This document shows positions 1 through 8,891 of a DNA stretch of 64,000 nt, one piece after another (within the stretch, counting starts at the first letter, position 1; each line of letters starts with the position of its first letter). The stretch comes from an uncultured Bacteroides sp. GTDB lineage: Bacteria; Bacteroidota; Bacteroidia; Bacteroidales; Bacteroidaceae. A program made the position numbers and the translations under genes. The notes under the pieces are model-generated. The model saw nothing but the letters and a program-made list of their open reading frames with translations. It was not told where the DNA came from and ran no database searches. Where the stretch lies: assembly GCA_949294185.1 (NCBI GenBank), contig CASFGA010000004.1, forward strand, positions 248,001-312,000. Reading direction: 5' to 3'.

Positions 1-1314
1 GAAAGCGCCCGGAAAAAGAACCCCAATTCGGTGGAGAAGCTGATGACAAAGCTACGTTCCGTCCCGGTCTTTTATATTACCGAAAAGGTGGTGTCGACTT
101 TGGTGTCCGGATATATTCCTACAAACAAGAATCCGGAGAAAAACAAGTTCGATCTCGGTCCGATGAACAGTACCATCAACGGAAACGCTATTGAGGGTGC
201 GCGTTTCAGAATAGGAGGGGGAACTACGCCGGTATTCAATAAAAACTGGTTTTTCGAAGGATATGCGGCATACGGCACCCGTGACAAAAAGATGAAGTAT
301 GATGCATTGGTGGAATATTCATTTAACGACCGGAAGGATTTCCGTCTGGAATTTCCGATACATTCACTTCGGTTTGAGTATATGTACGACATCAACAAGT
401 TGGGACAAAACTACATGTATACCAGTAAAGACAATATAATGTTGGCAATCAAGCGTCAGAAAGACACTCGCGCCACTTATCTGAGAAAGGCGGAACTGAC
501 ATACACCCGCGAGTATTATAACGGAATCTCATACGGTGCTGTCGTTCGCAACACACGAGAGTATGCCACGCCGTATGCGGTCTTTGACCGTATCGGTTCT
601 GACGGTTACATCACTTCCGTCGGCAGTTATGACATGACGGCTTTGGAGCTTAAATTCAGGTACGGCAAGGATGAAAAATTCTATCAGACCCGTACCCAGC
701 GTGTGCCTATCACGTATGATGCCCTGATTTTCAATCTGACACACGTGATGGCAAAAAAGGGACTGTTGGGGGCGGACTATAATTATCAGCGTACGGACAT
801 CGGCATTCAGAAGCGCTTCTGGTTTTCCGCCTTCGGTTATGTCGACTTGATAACAAAGGCGGGAAAGGTGTGGACGAAGGTTCCGTACCCGCTTCTGATA
901 TTACCGAACGCGAATCTGACCTATACGATTCAGCCGGAAGCCTATACGAATATGAATGCGATAGAATTTATCAATGATGAATACATGTCGTGGGATATAA
1001 CCTACTACATGAACGGAAACTTGTTCAACCGCATTCCCTTGTTGAAAAAACTGAAATGGAGGGAGGTTTTTTGTTTCAGAGGCTTATGGGGACATCTTAC
1101 GGACAAGAACAATCCGGCAAAGAACGGGGACGGTCTGTTTGTTTTCCCGAAGAATTCTTACACGATGGGCAAGGCTCCCTATATGGAGGTAAGTGCCGGA
1201 ATAGAGAATATATTCAAGTTCCTGCGTCTTGATTATGTATGGCGTCTGAATTACCGCAATCATCCCGGCATCCAGACTAAAGGAGTCCGCTGCACGATGC
1301 GGTTGTCATTTTAA
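1..1314 (+). CDS. DUF5686 family outer-membrane protein, C-terminal part
   Basis: The reading frame is open from the first base, so the 5' part lies outside the window; 437 codons plus stop remain. The sequence resembles the C-terminal half of DUF5686 proteins, large Bacteroidetes envelope proteins that usually carry an N-terminal carboxypeptidase-regulatory-like domain before a predicted beta-barrel. Alternating aromatic and polar stretches (for example FEYMYDINKLGQNY and DITYYMNGNLFNRIPLLKKL) and a terminal Phe (MRLSF) fit an outer-membrane barrel. The function of the family is not established. A methionine or GTG near base 31 is not a believable start because the frame continues upstream. 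Confidence 0.8.
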   Translation, partial: ESARKKNPNSVEKLMTKLRSVPVFYITEKVVSTLVSGYIPTNKNPEKNKFDLGPMNSTINGNAIEGARFRIGGGTTPVFNKNWFFEGYAAYGTRDKKMKYDALVEYSFNDRKDFRLEFPIHSLRFEYMYDINKLGQNYMYTSKDNIMLAIKRQKDTRATYLRKAELTYTREYYNGISYGAVVRNTREYATPYAVFDRIGSDGYITSVGSYDMTALELKFRYGKDEKFYQTRTQRVPITYDALIFNLTHVMAKKGLLGADYNYQRTDIGIQKRFWFSAFGYVDLITKAGKVWTKVPYPLLILPNANLTYTIQPEAYTNMNAIEFINDEYMSWDITYYMNGNLFNRIPLLKKLKWREVFCFRGLWGHLTDKNNPAKNGDGLFVFPKNSYTMGKAPYMEVSAGIENIFKFLRLDYVWRLNYRNHPGIQTKGVRCTMRLSF

Positions 1315-1357
1315 GCAGATTTATTCATATTCTGACATGCTTATTTCATAAATTCTC

Positions 1358-1365
1358 TAACTTTG
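1358..1365 (+). promoter_or_regulatory. -7 promoter element for the S9 peptidase gene
   Basis: TAACTTTG matches the Bacteroides sigma-ABfr -7 consensus TAnnTTTG and lies 23 bases before the start codon at 1389. Confidence 0.55.
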
Positions 1366-1388
1366 TAGCAAAAAGAACGGAGAATATT

Positions 1389-3848
1389 ATGAAAAGAGAT
1401 TTATTGTTGGCATGTGCTTTGTGCGGAGGGCTGTTGGCCAATGCGGAGCACATTGATGTAACTTCGCTTAGGTATTCAGGCCCGTATGTGCTTCAAAGGC
1501 CTTTTATGGTAGACAGTACTGATGTCGATGCTGAAGAGTGGGTGGCAAAGGATTGGCTGGATACGCCACTTTCCCTGTCGCAGGTTTTCCAAACGGGCGG
1601 AGACTCTGACGGAATTTCATTGTCTTCAGACGAAGGTAATGATTCGTATGCTTTACATCTTTTGGGCTTTGTATTGGAAAACACGCATTACGGTGAAGCG
1701 GAGCTGAAGGTAAAGGGGACAGACGCTTTCCTGCTCTATGTAGACGGTGTGCAGACCAAGGATATGAAGCTGAAGTTGGAACCGGCCACTCATCAGATTG
1801 TAGTGAAATATCTTTCCGTTCCGGGGGAACAGGTTCGTCCGACCGTGAGTCTGGAAACATCTCAAGACGGCATATTCAGCTTGAGGCAGGATGAAGGCAG
1901 GATGTTTACGCTGAGCGATGTGCTGCACGGCACACGCTTTACCGGAGTAGAGCTTTCGGCTGACGGACAATACCTGATGACAGCTTATCAGACCGGACTG
2001 AAAGACGGCAAGAGCAGGACTTATACACGCATTACCCATCTGAAGAGCGGCAAGACGGTGGCCGAACGAAGTGAAAGCCTCCACTGGATGCCTCGTTCAT
2101 GCAAGTATTATTATACGCGTCAAGGAGTTTCCGGCCGTCAGTTGGTGACCGTCGATCCGGTGACGGGTATGGAAAGCGTATGGATTGATAACCTTCCGGA
2201 CGGGGAGTTCCGTATTGCGCCTACGGAAGACTTTCTCTTGTTCACGCTGGTGCAGGAAGGGCCGAAGGAACGTAAGGACATTTATGAAGTTATAGACCCG
2301 GACGACCGTCAGCCCGGTTGGCGAAACCGTACGTATCTGGCGCGATATGACCTGAAGACCGGGTTGATGCAGCGGTTGACCTTTGGCTACCGGAATGTAT
2401 GGTCTACGGATATTGCGTCCGACGGGCGTTCGCTGCTGATGATGGTCAGTACCCACCGGATGGGAAAACGCCCTACCACGCTCTCTTCCCTTTACAGACT
2501 TGACCTGGAGACCTTGAAGGCGGAAGAATTGGTCAAGGAAGACGGCTTTATCAGCAATGCGGTCTTTTCGCCAGATGCCGGGAAAGTGTTGATTACCGGC
2601 AGCCCGGAGGCTTTGGGCGGGATAGGCAAGAACATAAAGGAAGGGCAGATTCCGAGTATGATAGACAATCAGCTGTTTTTGATGGACTTGTCGGACAAAA
2701 AGATAAGTCCTCTCACCAAATACTTCAATCCGAACGTGCAGCGTGCCGTATGGAGCAAGGCAGACGGCAAAGTTTATTTTACGGCAGAAAACCGTGACTG
2801 CTATTCCTTGTACTGTCTTGACACCGAAAAGGGAGATATCCGCCAGCTTGATGTGCCGGAAGAAATGGTGTTTGCCTTTTCTGCCGCTTCGGAAGCTCCG
2901 CTGATGGCTTTTTATGGTGAGAGCGCAAGCAATTCGCACCGGCTCTATACCGTCGACCTGAAGAAGCAGCGTGTGGATTTGAAGGAAGACTTGAGCAAGG
3001 ATATCTTATCCGGCATAGAATTAGGAACTTGTGAAGCATGGGATTTTGTCAGTTCAAAAGGCGATACCATCTGTGGCCGCTTTTATTTGCCTCCTCATTT
3101 CGACCCGTCCAGGAAATATCCGATGATAGTAAACTATTATGGAGGATGCAGCCCGACAAGCCGCGATTTCGAGAGCCGCTACCCCCATCACGCTTATGCC
3201 GCCTTGGGATATGTGGTTTATGTTATACAGCCGAGCGGTGCGACCGGGTTCGGACAGGAGTTTTCAGCCCGTCATGTCAACACTTTCGGCGACTGTGTGG
3301 CCGAAGACATCATAGAAGGAACCAGGAAGTTCATAGAGGAACATCCGTATGTGAATGCAAAAAAGATTGGTTGCATAGGTGCTTCTTACGGAGGATTCAT
3401 GACCCAATATTTGCAGACCAAGACCGACCTGTTTGCCGCTGCCATCTCGCATGCCGGCATCAGCGACCATACCAGTTATTGGGGAGAAGGATATTGGGGT
3501 TATTCATATAGCGAAGTTTCGGCAGCCCACAGTTATCCGTGGAAGAACAAGGAGCTGTTTGTCGACCATAGTCCTTTGTTCAATGCGGAAAAAGTACACA
3601 CTCCTCTGCTTTTCCTGCATGGGGCCGTCGATACGAACGTGCCGGTAGGCGAGAGCATCCAGATGTTTACGGCTTTGAAACTGTTGGGGCGTGAAACGGC
3701 AATGGTGCTGGTGGAAGGACAAGACCATCATATCCTCGATTACGGCAAGCGCATCCGTTGGCAGAATACGATATTTGCCTGGTTTGCCAAATGGCTGCAA
3801 GACGATCCTACGTGGTGGAATGTGCTTTACAAGCCGAAAACATTGTAA
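1389..3848 (+). CDS. S9 family serine peptidase, DPP IV-like
   Basis: An 819-residue secreted serine peptidase of the prolyl oligopeptidase/DPP IV family, expected in the periplasm to remove dipeptides after proline or a related residue. Residues 1-19 form a signal peptide ending in LLANA. A beta-propeller-like region with repeated WS/YRLDLET segments spans roughly residues 170-530, and the alpha/beta-hydrolase domain fills the last 270. The nucleophile is Ser666 in GASYGG, with Asp748 (GAVDTN) and His780 (GQDHH) completing the triad. It has its own -7 element and a strong terminator, so it is probably transcribed alone. Exact specificity (DPP IV or another dipeptidyl or acylaminoacyl peptidase) cannot be read from the sequence. 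Confidence 0.88.
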   Translation: MKRDLLLACALCGGLLANAEHIDVTSLRYSGPYVLQRPFMVDSTDVDAEEWVAKDWLDTPLSLSQVFQTGGDSDGISLSSDEGNDSYALHLLGFVLENTHYGEAELKVKGTDAFLLYVDGVQTKDMKLKLEPATHQIVVKYLSVPGEQVRPTVSLETSQDGIFSLRQDEGRMFTLSDVLHGTRFTGVELSADGQYLMTAYQTGLKDGKSRTYTRITHLKSGKTVAERSESLHWMPRSCKYYYTRQGVSGRQLVTVDPVTGMESVWIDNLPDGEFRIAPTEDFLLFTLVQEGPKERKDIYEVIDPDDRQPGWRNRTYLARYDLKTGLMQRLTFGYRNVWSTDIASDGRSLLMMVSTHRMGKRPTTLSSLYRLDLETLKAEELVKEDGFISNAVFSPDAGKVLITGSPEALGGIGKNIKEGQIPSMIDNQLFLMDLSDKKISPLTKYFNPNVQRAVWSKADGKVYFTAENRDCYSLYCLDTEKGDIRQLDVPEEMVFAFSAASEAPLMAFYGESASNSHRLYTVDLKKQRVDLKEDLSKDILSGIELGTCEAWDFVSSKGDTICGRFYLPPHFDPSRKYPMIVNYYGGCSPTSRDFESRYPHHAYAALGYVVYVIQPSGATGFGQEFSARHVNTFGDCVAEDIIEGTRKFIEEHPYVNAKKIGCIGASYGGFMTQYLQTKTDLFAAAISHAGISDHTSYWGEGYWGYSYSEVSAAHSYPWKNKELFVDHSPLFNAEKVHTPLLFLHGAVDTNVPVGESIQMFTALKLLGRETAMVLVEGQDHHILDYGKRIRWQNTIFAWFAKWLQDDPTWWNVLYKPKTL

Positions 3849-3866
3849 AGACTTCAGCAAGCGGGC

Positions 3867-3917
3867 GATTCCGTCTGTTCTTTCCTGCCGATTCCAAGGG
3901 AAAGAGCAGACGGAATC
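3867..3917 (+). terminator. Rho-independent terminator after the S9 peptidase
   Basis: Long inverted repeat: GATTCCGTCTG with its continuation at 3867-3885 pairs with 3899-3917 and is followed by seven T. Confidence 0.85.
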
Positions 3918-4058
3918 TTTTTTTATATGCGGAGAGTCGCCGTGTAAAATATTTTTTGACAGCATAAAGCCGCTTTTTCTTCATGGCAAAAAGTTTCTTT
4001 TAACAGAATGAAATGTTCTTTCTCAAAGGGGATTGTCCGCTGTACAATAAAAATTTTC

Positions 4059-4066
4059 TATCTTTG
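4059..4066 (+). promoter_or_regulatory. -7 promoter element for the M23 peptidase gene
   Basis: TATCTTTG matches TAnnTTTG, 38 bases before the start codon at 4105. Confidence 0.55.
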
Positions 4067-4104
4067 CTCCTGTAAATATCGTATTAAACGTTTTGTAAAA
4101 AAGA

Positions 4105-5361
4105 ATGAAGGCTGTCAGAGTTACGTGCTATATATCGGCAGGAGTTATCCTTATCCTGCTTGCAGGATGGATTGTCTCCAACTTCATCCATCGGAGCGAG
4201 GGCAAAAAGACTTTAGACGAGGTTGAAGTGACCGATTCGGCGGAAGTGAGTGAAATTGTTTACAAGTATGGCATTCCTGTCGATGCATACAATGTCAGGT
4301 ATGGGGTAGTGGAAAACAATCAGAATCTCTCTGTCCTGCTGCGCGAGCACGGGATGTCTATCCGGGATGTGCACGAGCTGAACGAGAACGCTGAAGGAGT
4401 CTTTGATGTGCGGAAGATACGGAGCGGGCAGGCTTATGCCGTATTTACAGGTAAGGACAGCCTTGCGAAACCGCGGTATTTCGTGTATGAAGAGGGGCCG
4501 AAATCCTATGTCGTATTTGATTTGGGCAGCAGCCACCGTGTCTATCGCGGGGAGAATCCGGTGGAATGGAAGCGGAAAACGGTAAAGGGGAAGGTTGAAT
4601 CTTCCTTGTGGGTGGCTATGCAGAAAAGTGATGCTTCGCCCCAATTGGCGATGGTGCTGTCGAACATATTCGGATGGACCATTGATTTTTTCGGATTGCA
4701 GAAGCAGGATGAGTTTCGTGTGGTTTATGAGCAGGAATATGTGGAGGGAAACGGGCTGCAAAGCTTTCATGTTCTGGCGGCATCCTTCAGGCATGAAGAC
4801 AGCGTGTATTATGCCATTCCGTTTGTGCAGGATGGGGAGGAGCTTTATTACAATGAAAAAGGCAATAGTCTGGAGGGGGCTTTCCTGAAGGCTCCGCTGG
4901 ATTTCTACCGCATTTCTTCACGCTTTTCAAACAGCCGGTATCATCCGGTGCTGAAACGCTATCGGGCGCATCATGGGGTAGATTATGCCGCTCCGTCCGG
5001 TACGCCGGTCTACGCTATCGGAAACGGGAAAGTGATAGCAAAAGGGTATCAGGCCAGAGGAGGGGGCAATTATCTGAAGATTCGGCATAACAGTGTCTAC
5101 GTTACCACCTATATGCACTTGTCTCGTTTTGCAAAGGGAATAAAGGTTGGTTCGGAAGTGAAACAGAAGGAGGTAATCGGATATGTCGGTTCGACAGGAC
5201 TTTCTACCGGCCCTCATCTGGACTTCCGTGTGCATGAAAACGGGAAACCCATCAATCCGTTGCTGATCAAGTCGCAGCCCAAGAAGCCGGTCAGTCCGGC
5301 CAACATGTCTCGGTTTGCAGTGCTCCGTGATTCGGTAGTCAAAGAGTTGGGTCAGATATAA
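4105..5361 (+). CDS. M23 family peptidoglycan metallopeptidase
   Basis: A 418-residue envelope protein with a single N-terminal membrane anchor (about residues 6-24) and a C-terminal LytM/M23 domain (about residues 270-385). It should cut peptide cross-bridges in peptidoglycan or regulate such cutting during growth and division. The first zinc motif is H289-x3-D293 in HHGVDYAAP; YMHLS supplies a further conserved His. The usual last motif HxH reads H371-L-D373, so the second His is Asp. Residues 50-150 resemble the OapA/LysM-like N-domain of such peptidases (LSVLLREHGMS). The start gives a correct membrane anchor and follows a -7 element. Confidence 0.85.
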   Translation: MKAVRVTCYISAGVILILLAGWIVSNFIHRSEGKKTLDEVEVTDSAEVSEIVYKYGIPVDAYNVRYGVVENNQNLSVLLREHGMSIRDVHELNENAEGVFDVRKIRSGQAYAVFTGKDSLAKPRYFVYEEGPKSYVVFDLGSSHRVYRGENPVEWKRKTVKGKVESSLWVAMQKSDASPQLAMVLSNIFGWTIDFFGLQKQDEFRVVYEQEYVEGNGLQSFHVLAASFRHEDSVYYAIPFVQDGEELYYNEKGNSLEGAFLKAPLDFYRISSRFSNSRYHPVLKRYRAHHGVDYAAPSGTPVYAIGNGKVIAKGYQARGGGNYLKIRHNSVYVTTYMHLSRFAKGIKVGSEVKQKEVIGYVGSTGLSTGPHLDFRVHENGKPINPLLIKSQPKKPVSPANMSRFAVLRDSVVKELGQI

Positions 5362-5408
5362 GAAATGGCGGGTGCGCTTGGTGGGTACACGAAGACAATA
5401 CGGAAAAT

Positions 5409-5951
5409 TTATCTCTCCGCATGATTCTCAGCCCGCTCTCTTAACAGAATTGTAGTGGCTCCTAATGTGATTATGGCACCTTCTTCGATGCGGATTCGGT
5501 CTTTTTTACCCAACAGATCATTCATCAAAAACGTGCCGGTGAGGCTGTCATTGTCGCGCAGGGTATAGATGATTTTCCCTTCTTTACTGCACTTTACGTT
5601 TATTATGCAGTGTCGGCGGTCCATGCTTGGATCGTTGGTTTCCACGGGTATGTCTACCTCTGTGCCCTTACAGCGGCGTCCTATCATATTGTCACCCTCA
5701 TGAAGCGGAAATACCTGCTTGTAGGCAAAGGCGTTTTCTATTACTACGATGTTGCCGTAATCTTGCGTACCTTCTGTCTCGTCAACTTTTTCTGTACGTT
5801 GGTTTGCTGCATTCAGCTTTGTTTTTCCGATTCGGATGCTGAATTGCTTTTTACAATTGTCGCAGATAAAGACAAGAGACTGGCCGGATTCGTATTTCGT
5901 TTCGTCAAATTGAATGTAATTGTCACATTTCGGACATCTTACTCTTTTCAT
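5409..5951 (-). CDS. Zinc-ribbon and FHA domain protein
   Basis: A 180-residue protein beginning with a zinc ribbon (CPKCDNY near residue 5 and CDNCKKQ near residue 30, a CxxC...CxxC pair) followed after a short linker by a forkhead-associated domain (residues 85-175), with the conserved core MIGRR, SxDRRHC and TGTFLMND. FHA domains bind phosphothreonine peptides, so this is likely a cytosolic phospho-dependent adaptor, but no Ser/Thr kinase is nearby. It starts 18 bases after the HU/SPOR gene and is probably in the same transcript. Specific function unknown. Confidence 0.82.
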   Translation of the reverse strand: MKRVRCPKCDNYIQFDETKYESGQSLVFICDNCKKQFSIRIGKTKLNAANQRTEKVDETEGTQDYGNIVVIENAFAYKQVFPLHEGDNMIGRRCKGTEVDIPVETNDPSMDRRHCIINVKCSKEGKIIYTLRDNDSLTGTFLMNDLLGKKDRIRIEEGAIITLGATTILLRERAENHAER

Positions 5952-5969
5952 GATAAATCAATCGTTGGA

Positions 5970-7025
5970 TTATTTGGCGGTAAACACCCACGCGTTCTTA
6001 AACAAATCATTTTTTCTCAGCTCATTCACTTCCCGATAAGCGTCGCTACGGCTTGATGCAGCATGTAGGGCTATGCGGTAACGCCCGTCACTTTCCAGTA
6101 TCTGTACATCCTTATAGCCGTTTTCCTTATATCTTTTTATCTGTCTGTCGGCATCGGCTGAGGTTGCCAGACTGGCAATAATGATGTATGATTTCTTGCC
6201 CGCATTTTTCACAGCCGGCTTTTTTGCCTGGACGGTGGGAGTGTCTGCCTTTTTCACGACAGGCTTGTCTGCCTTTTCAGCAGGCACGACAACCTTTTCC
6301 GTTTTTATTGCCACCGGTTTTAAAGTATTGATGTTGTTGCGGACTTTTTGTGGCGCCTTTTTCTCTTTGTTCTGCGCTACGGTAGTGGCCACCGATTGGC
6401 TGCGGATTGCTTCAAACATGTCCGTTGACCCCAGTGAAGCATAACTGGCTTCATCAACATAAGTGTTTTCTACAGGGATGGAAAGGATGAAAAACAGCAG
6501 GATGGCGGCAGCTACAGCTACGGCATTTCTTATCCATCCGCGCAAAGAAACTGCTTTGGACACCTGTGCAGCCGAAGGTACAACCGGATAAATCTTCCGT
6601 TTTGCGGGCAAAAGAGGAAGGGAGAGCTTCTCCAGACCATACAGACACGGAGTGAAAAAGGCATTGGCCGCAGGCTCGAATTCATATTTCCCTTTTATAT
6701 TGTAATAAAGGATGCCTATATCCTTTAATTCGACCCGTCCTTCCTGATAAAGCTGCTCCTTCAAGAGCGTAACTACTTTCTCTATCTTCCGGGTTGCATC
6801 GGGGAAATCCGTATTGTATGCCTGCATATATGATTGGGCTAAAAGACCATCGTTGATTGTCAGCTGCGGATTAAAGCCTATTGTACGTGCCGGCGGACAG
6901 AATTCATTGGTTTCATCCTTATAGATGGCGGTGCGATTGTGTGCGATGAACCCTCCTAATCCGGGAACGATGACACAGTCGTTTTCCAGCAACAGCACTT
7001 CGATATGTTTAGCCAATTCAATCAT
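5970..7025 (-). CDS. HU-CCDC81-like and SPOR domain membrane protein
   Basis: A 351-residue protein with three parts: an N-terminal tandem HU-like region of the bacterial CCDC81 type (residues 1-145, starting with IEVLLLENDCVIVPGLGGFIAH), one membrane helix near residues 168-185, and a Lys/Ala/Val/Pro-rich periplasmic linker leading to a C-terminal SPOR domain (residues 275-351, KSYIIIASLATSADADRQI). SPOR domains bind denuded glycan strands at division septa; the N-terminal domain faces the cytosol. The layout suggests a link between an internal ligand and the septum. A CAAATTTA on the + strand (7030-7037) gives a possible minus-strand -7 element, very close to the ATG. Confidence 0.82.
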   Translation of the reverse strand: MIELAKHIEVLLLENDCVIVPGLGGFIAHNRTAIYKDETNEFCPPARTIGFNPQLTINDGLLAQSYMQAYNTDFPDATRKIEKVVTLLKEQLYQEGRVELKDIGILYYNIKGKYEFEPAANAFFTPCLYGLEKLSLPLLPAKRKIYPVVPSAAQVSKAVSLRGWIRNAVAVAAAILLFFILSIPVENTYVDEASYASLGSTDMFEAIRSQSVATTVAQNKEKKAPQKVRNNINTLKPVAIKTEKVVVPAEKADKPVVKKADTPTVQAKKPAVKNAGKKSYIIIASLATSADADRQIKRYKENGYKDVQILESDGRYRIALHAASSRSDAYREVNELRKNDLFKNAWVFTAK

Positions 7026-7507
7026 GTTGCAAATTTAGCATTTTTCTCTTAAAACCTCTTATTGTTGTCCGACATTTTTCAGCAGTCTGTTCCGTTTTTG
7101 CATTTTTTATTTCCGCGGAAACGCTTGAATGTTTGTTTTTGGAAATGTGACGCTCGTATTTCCACCTAATAAAATTAATGTATGCTTATATCCAAAATGC
7201 CGGATTGCCATTGTAAAAATCAAGAGTCAGGAGCAGTATGAAGAATCATGCCGCATTAGAAGTCCGTTTCCGCGTGCTTCCGTTATTCGTTTCCGGTCTT
7301 CAAACGCGGCAAATGCGGATGGAGAAAGCCAGAATGTACGTTTGCAGGATTGATATTGGACTTTCAGACACTGAATTTTAATAAGTACAATCGGATTTTA
7401 TCAATTTAAAGAAATATTTCTCTAAATCGATTCGTATTTGTTCTTTATTTCCTTATTTTTTCTTTATTTTTGCACGCAAATTATAAAACCATTTTTTATA
7501 ACCCAAT
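7026..7507. other. Intergenic region upstream of nqrA
   Basis: Divergent gap between the HU/SPOR gene and nqrA. The only supported elements are the nqr -7 element at 7465 and a 12-bp perfect palindrome AGAAATATTTCT at 7410-7421, about 55 bases upstream of that element and so in a possible operator position. A 75-codon open frame at 7129-7353 shows no recognisable protein features. Confidence 0.5.
7465..7472 (+). promoter_or_regulatory. -7 promoter element of the nqr operon
   Basis: TATTTTTG matches TAnnTTTG. A TTTG at 7437-7440 could serve as the -33 box but its spacing (24) is a little long. The transcript would start near 7478, 30 bases before nqrA. Confidence 0.6.
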
Positions 7508-8860
7508 ATGGCAAATTTAATAAAATTGCGTAAAGGCTTAGACATAAACCTGAAAGGCAAAGCAGCCGCTGAGGTGGTGTCTGTAAAGGAGCCGGGATTT
7601 TATGCTATATGTCCCGATGACTTTACAGGTGTCACTCCGAAGGTGGTCGTGAAAGAACAGGAATATGTGATGGCCGGAGGACCCTTGTTTATCGACAAGA
7701 ATCATCCTGAAGTGAAATTTGTTTCGCCCGTAAGCGGCGTAGTGACAAGTGTGGAGCGCGGCGCACGCCGTAAGGTGATGAGCATTACTGTGGAGGCGGC
7801 TTCCGAGCAGGATTTCGAAGAATTCGGCAAGAAAGACATTGCCGCAATGGATGGAAATGCTGTAAAGGATGTGTTGCTGAACGCCGGAATGTTTGCTTTC
7901 ATCAGACAGCGTCCGTATGATGTGATTGCAGACCCGTCTGTAGCTCCAAGGGCAATCTTTGTTTCAGCATTCGACAGCAGCCCGTTGGCTCCTGAGTTTG
8001 AAGTTGCGCTGAAGGGCGAAGAGGCTAATTTCCAGACAGGACTTGATGCTTTGGCTAAGATGGCCAAAACTTATTTAAGTATCAGTGTCACTCAGAAGAG
8101 TGCAGCTCTGACACAAGCTCGGAATGTAACCGTGACTGCATTTGATGGTCCGCATCCGGCAGGTAATGTCGGCATACAGATTAATCATATCGCTCCGGTT
8201 AACAAAGGGGAGACTGTGTGGACGATTGATCCGCAGGCTGTAATCTTCATAGGCCGGCTGTTTAATACCGGGCGTGTAGACTTGACGCGTACGGTTGCCA
8301 TTACTGGTTCTGAAGTAAAGAGGCCTGCTTATTGCAAGCTGAAAATAGGTGCGTTGCTTACGGAAGTGTTGGCAAACAACGTAAATAAGGATAAGGCGTT
8401 GCGCTATATCAGCGGAAATGTATTGACAGGCAAACAGATTGCAGCCAATGGATTTCTTGGCGCATTCCATAGCCAAGTGACTGTTATCCCTGAAGGCGAC
8501 GATGTTCATGAAATGCTGGGATGGATTATGCCTCGTCTTGACGATTACAGTACGAGTCATTCATATTTTAGTTGGCTGATGGGCAAGAAGAAGGAATATG
8601 TATTGGATGCCCGTGTAAAAGGAGGGGAGCGTCACATGATTATGTCGAATGAATACGACCGCGTTCTTCCTATGGATATCATGCCGGAATATCTTATTAA
8701 AGCTATCATAGCCGGAGATATTGATCGCATGGAACAGCTGGGAATCTATGAGGTGGCTCCTGAAGACTTCGCTTTATGTGAGTTTGTTTGCTCTTCTAAA
8801 ATGGAATTGCAGCGTATTGTCCGTGAAGGCTTAAACATGCTTCGCCGTGAAATGTGCTGA
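7508..8860 (+). CDS. nqrA: Na+-translocating NADH:quinone reductase subunit A
   Basis: The 450-residue NqrA subunit is a peripheral cytoplasmic protein of the sodium-pumping NADH:quinone oxidoreductase and takes part in quinone reduction. It starts with the typical IKLRKGLDINLKGKA and contains GPHPAGNVGIQINHI, a hallmark segment of the family. It is the first gene of a six-gene operon; 31 bases separate it from nqrB. The length agrees with the family (about 445). Confidence 0.97.
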   Translation: MANLIKLRKGLDINLKGKAAAEVVSVKEPGFYAICPDDFTGVTPKVVVKEQEYVMAGGPLFIDKNHPEVKFVSPVSGVVTSVERGARRKVMSITVEAASEQDFEEFGKKDIAAMDGNAVKDVLLNAGMFAFIRQRPYDVIADPSVAPRAIFVSAFDSSPLAPEFEVALKGEEANFQTGLDALAKMAKTYLSISVTQKSAALTQARNVTVTAFDGPHPAGNVGIQINHIAPVNKGETVWTIDPQAVIFIGRLFNTGRVDLTRTVAITGSEVKRPAYCKLKIGALLTEVLANNVNKDKALRYISGNVLTGKQIAANGFLGAFHSQVTVIPEGDDVHEMLGWIMPRLDDYSTSHSYFSWLMGKKKEYVLDARVKGGERHMIMSNEYDRVLPMDIMPEYLIKAIIAGDIDRMEQLGIYEVAPEDFALCEFVCSSKMELQRIVREGLNMLRREMC

Positions 8861-8891
8861 TATTTAACTACAATGATTTATAGAAAAATAA

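Noticed and set aside
2097..2939. 280-codon minus-strand frame inside the S9 peptidase gene
   Set aside because: Antisense shadow of a clearly coding gene; the translation looks like random Arg/His/Leu-rich sequence.
7129..7353. 75-codon open frame in the gap before nqrA
   Set aside because: No recognisable domain, no upstream -7 element in the right place, and composition resembles intergenic DNA.
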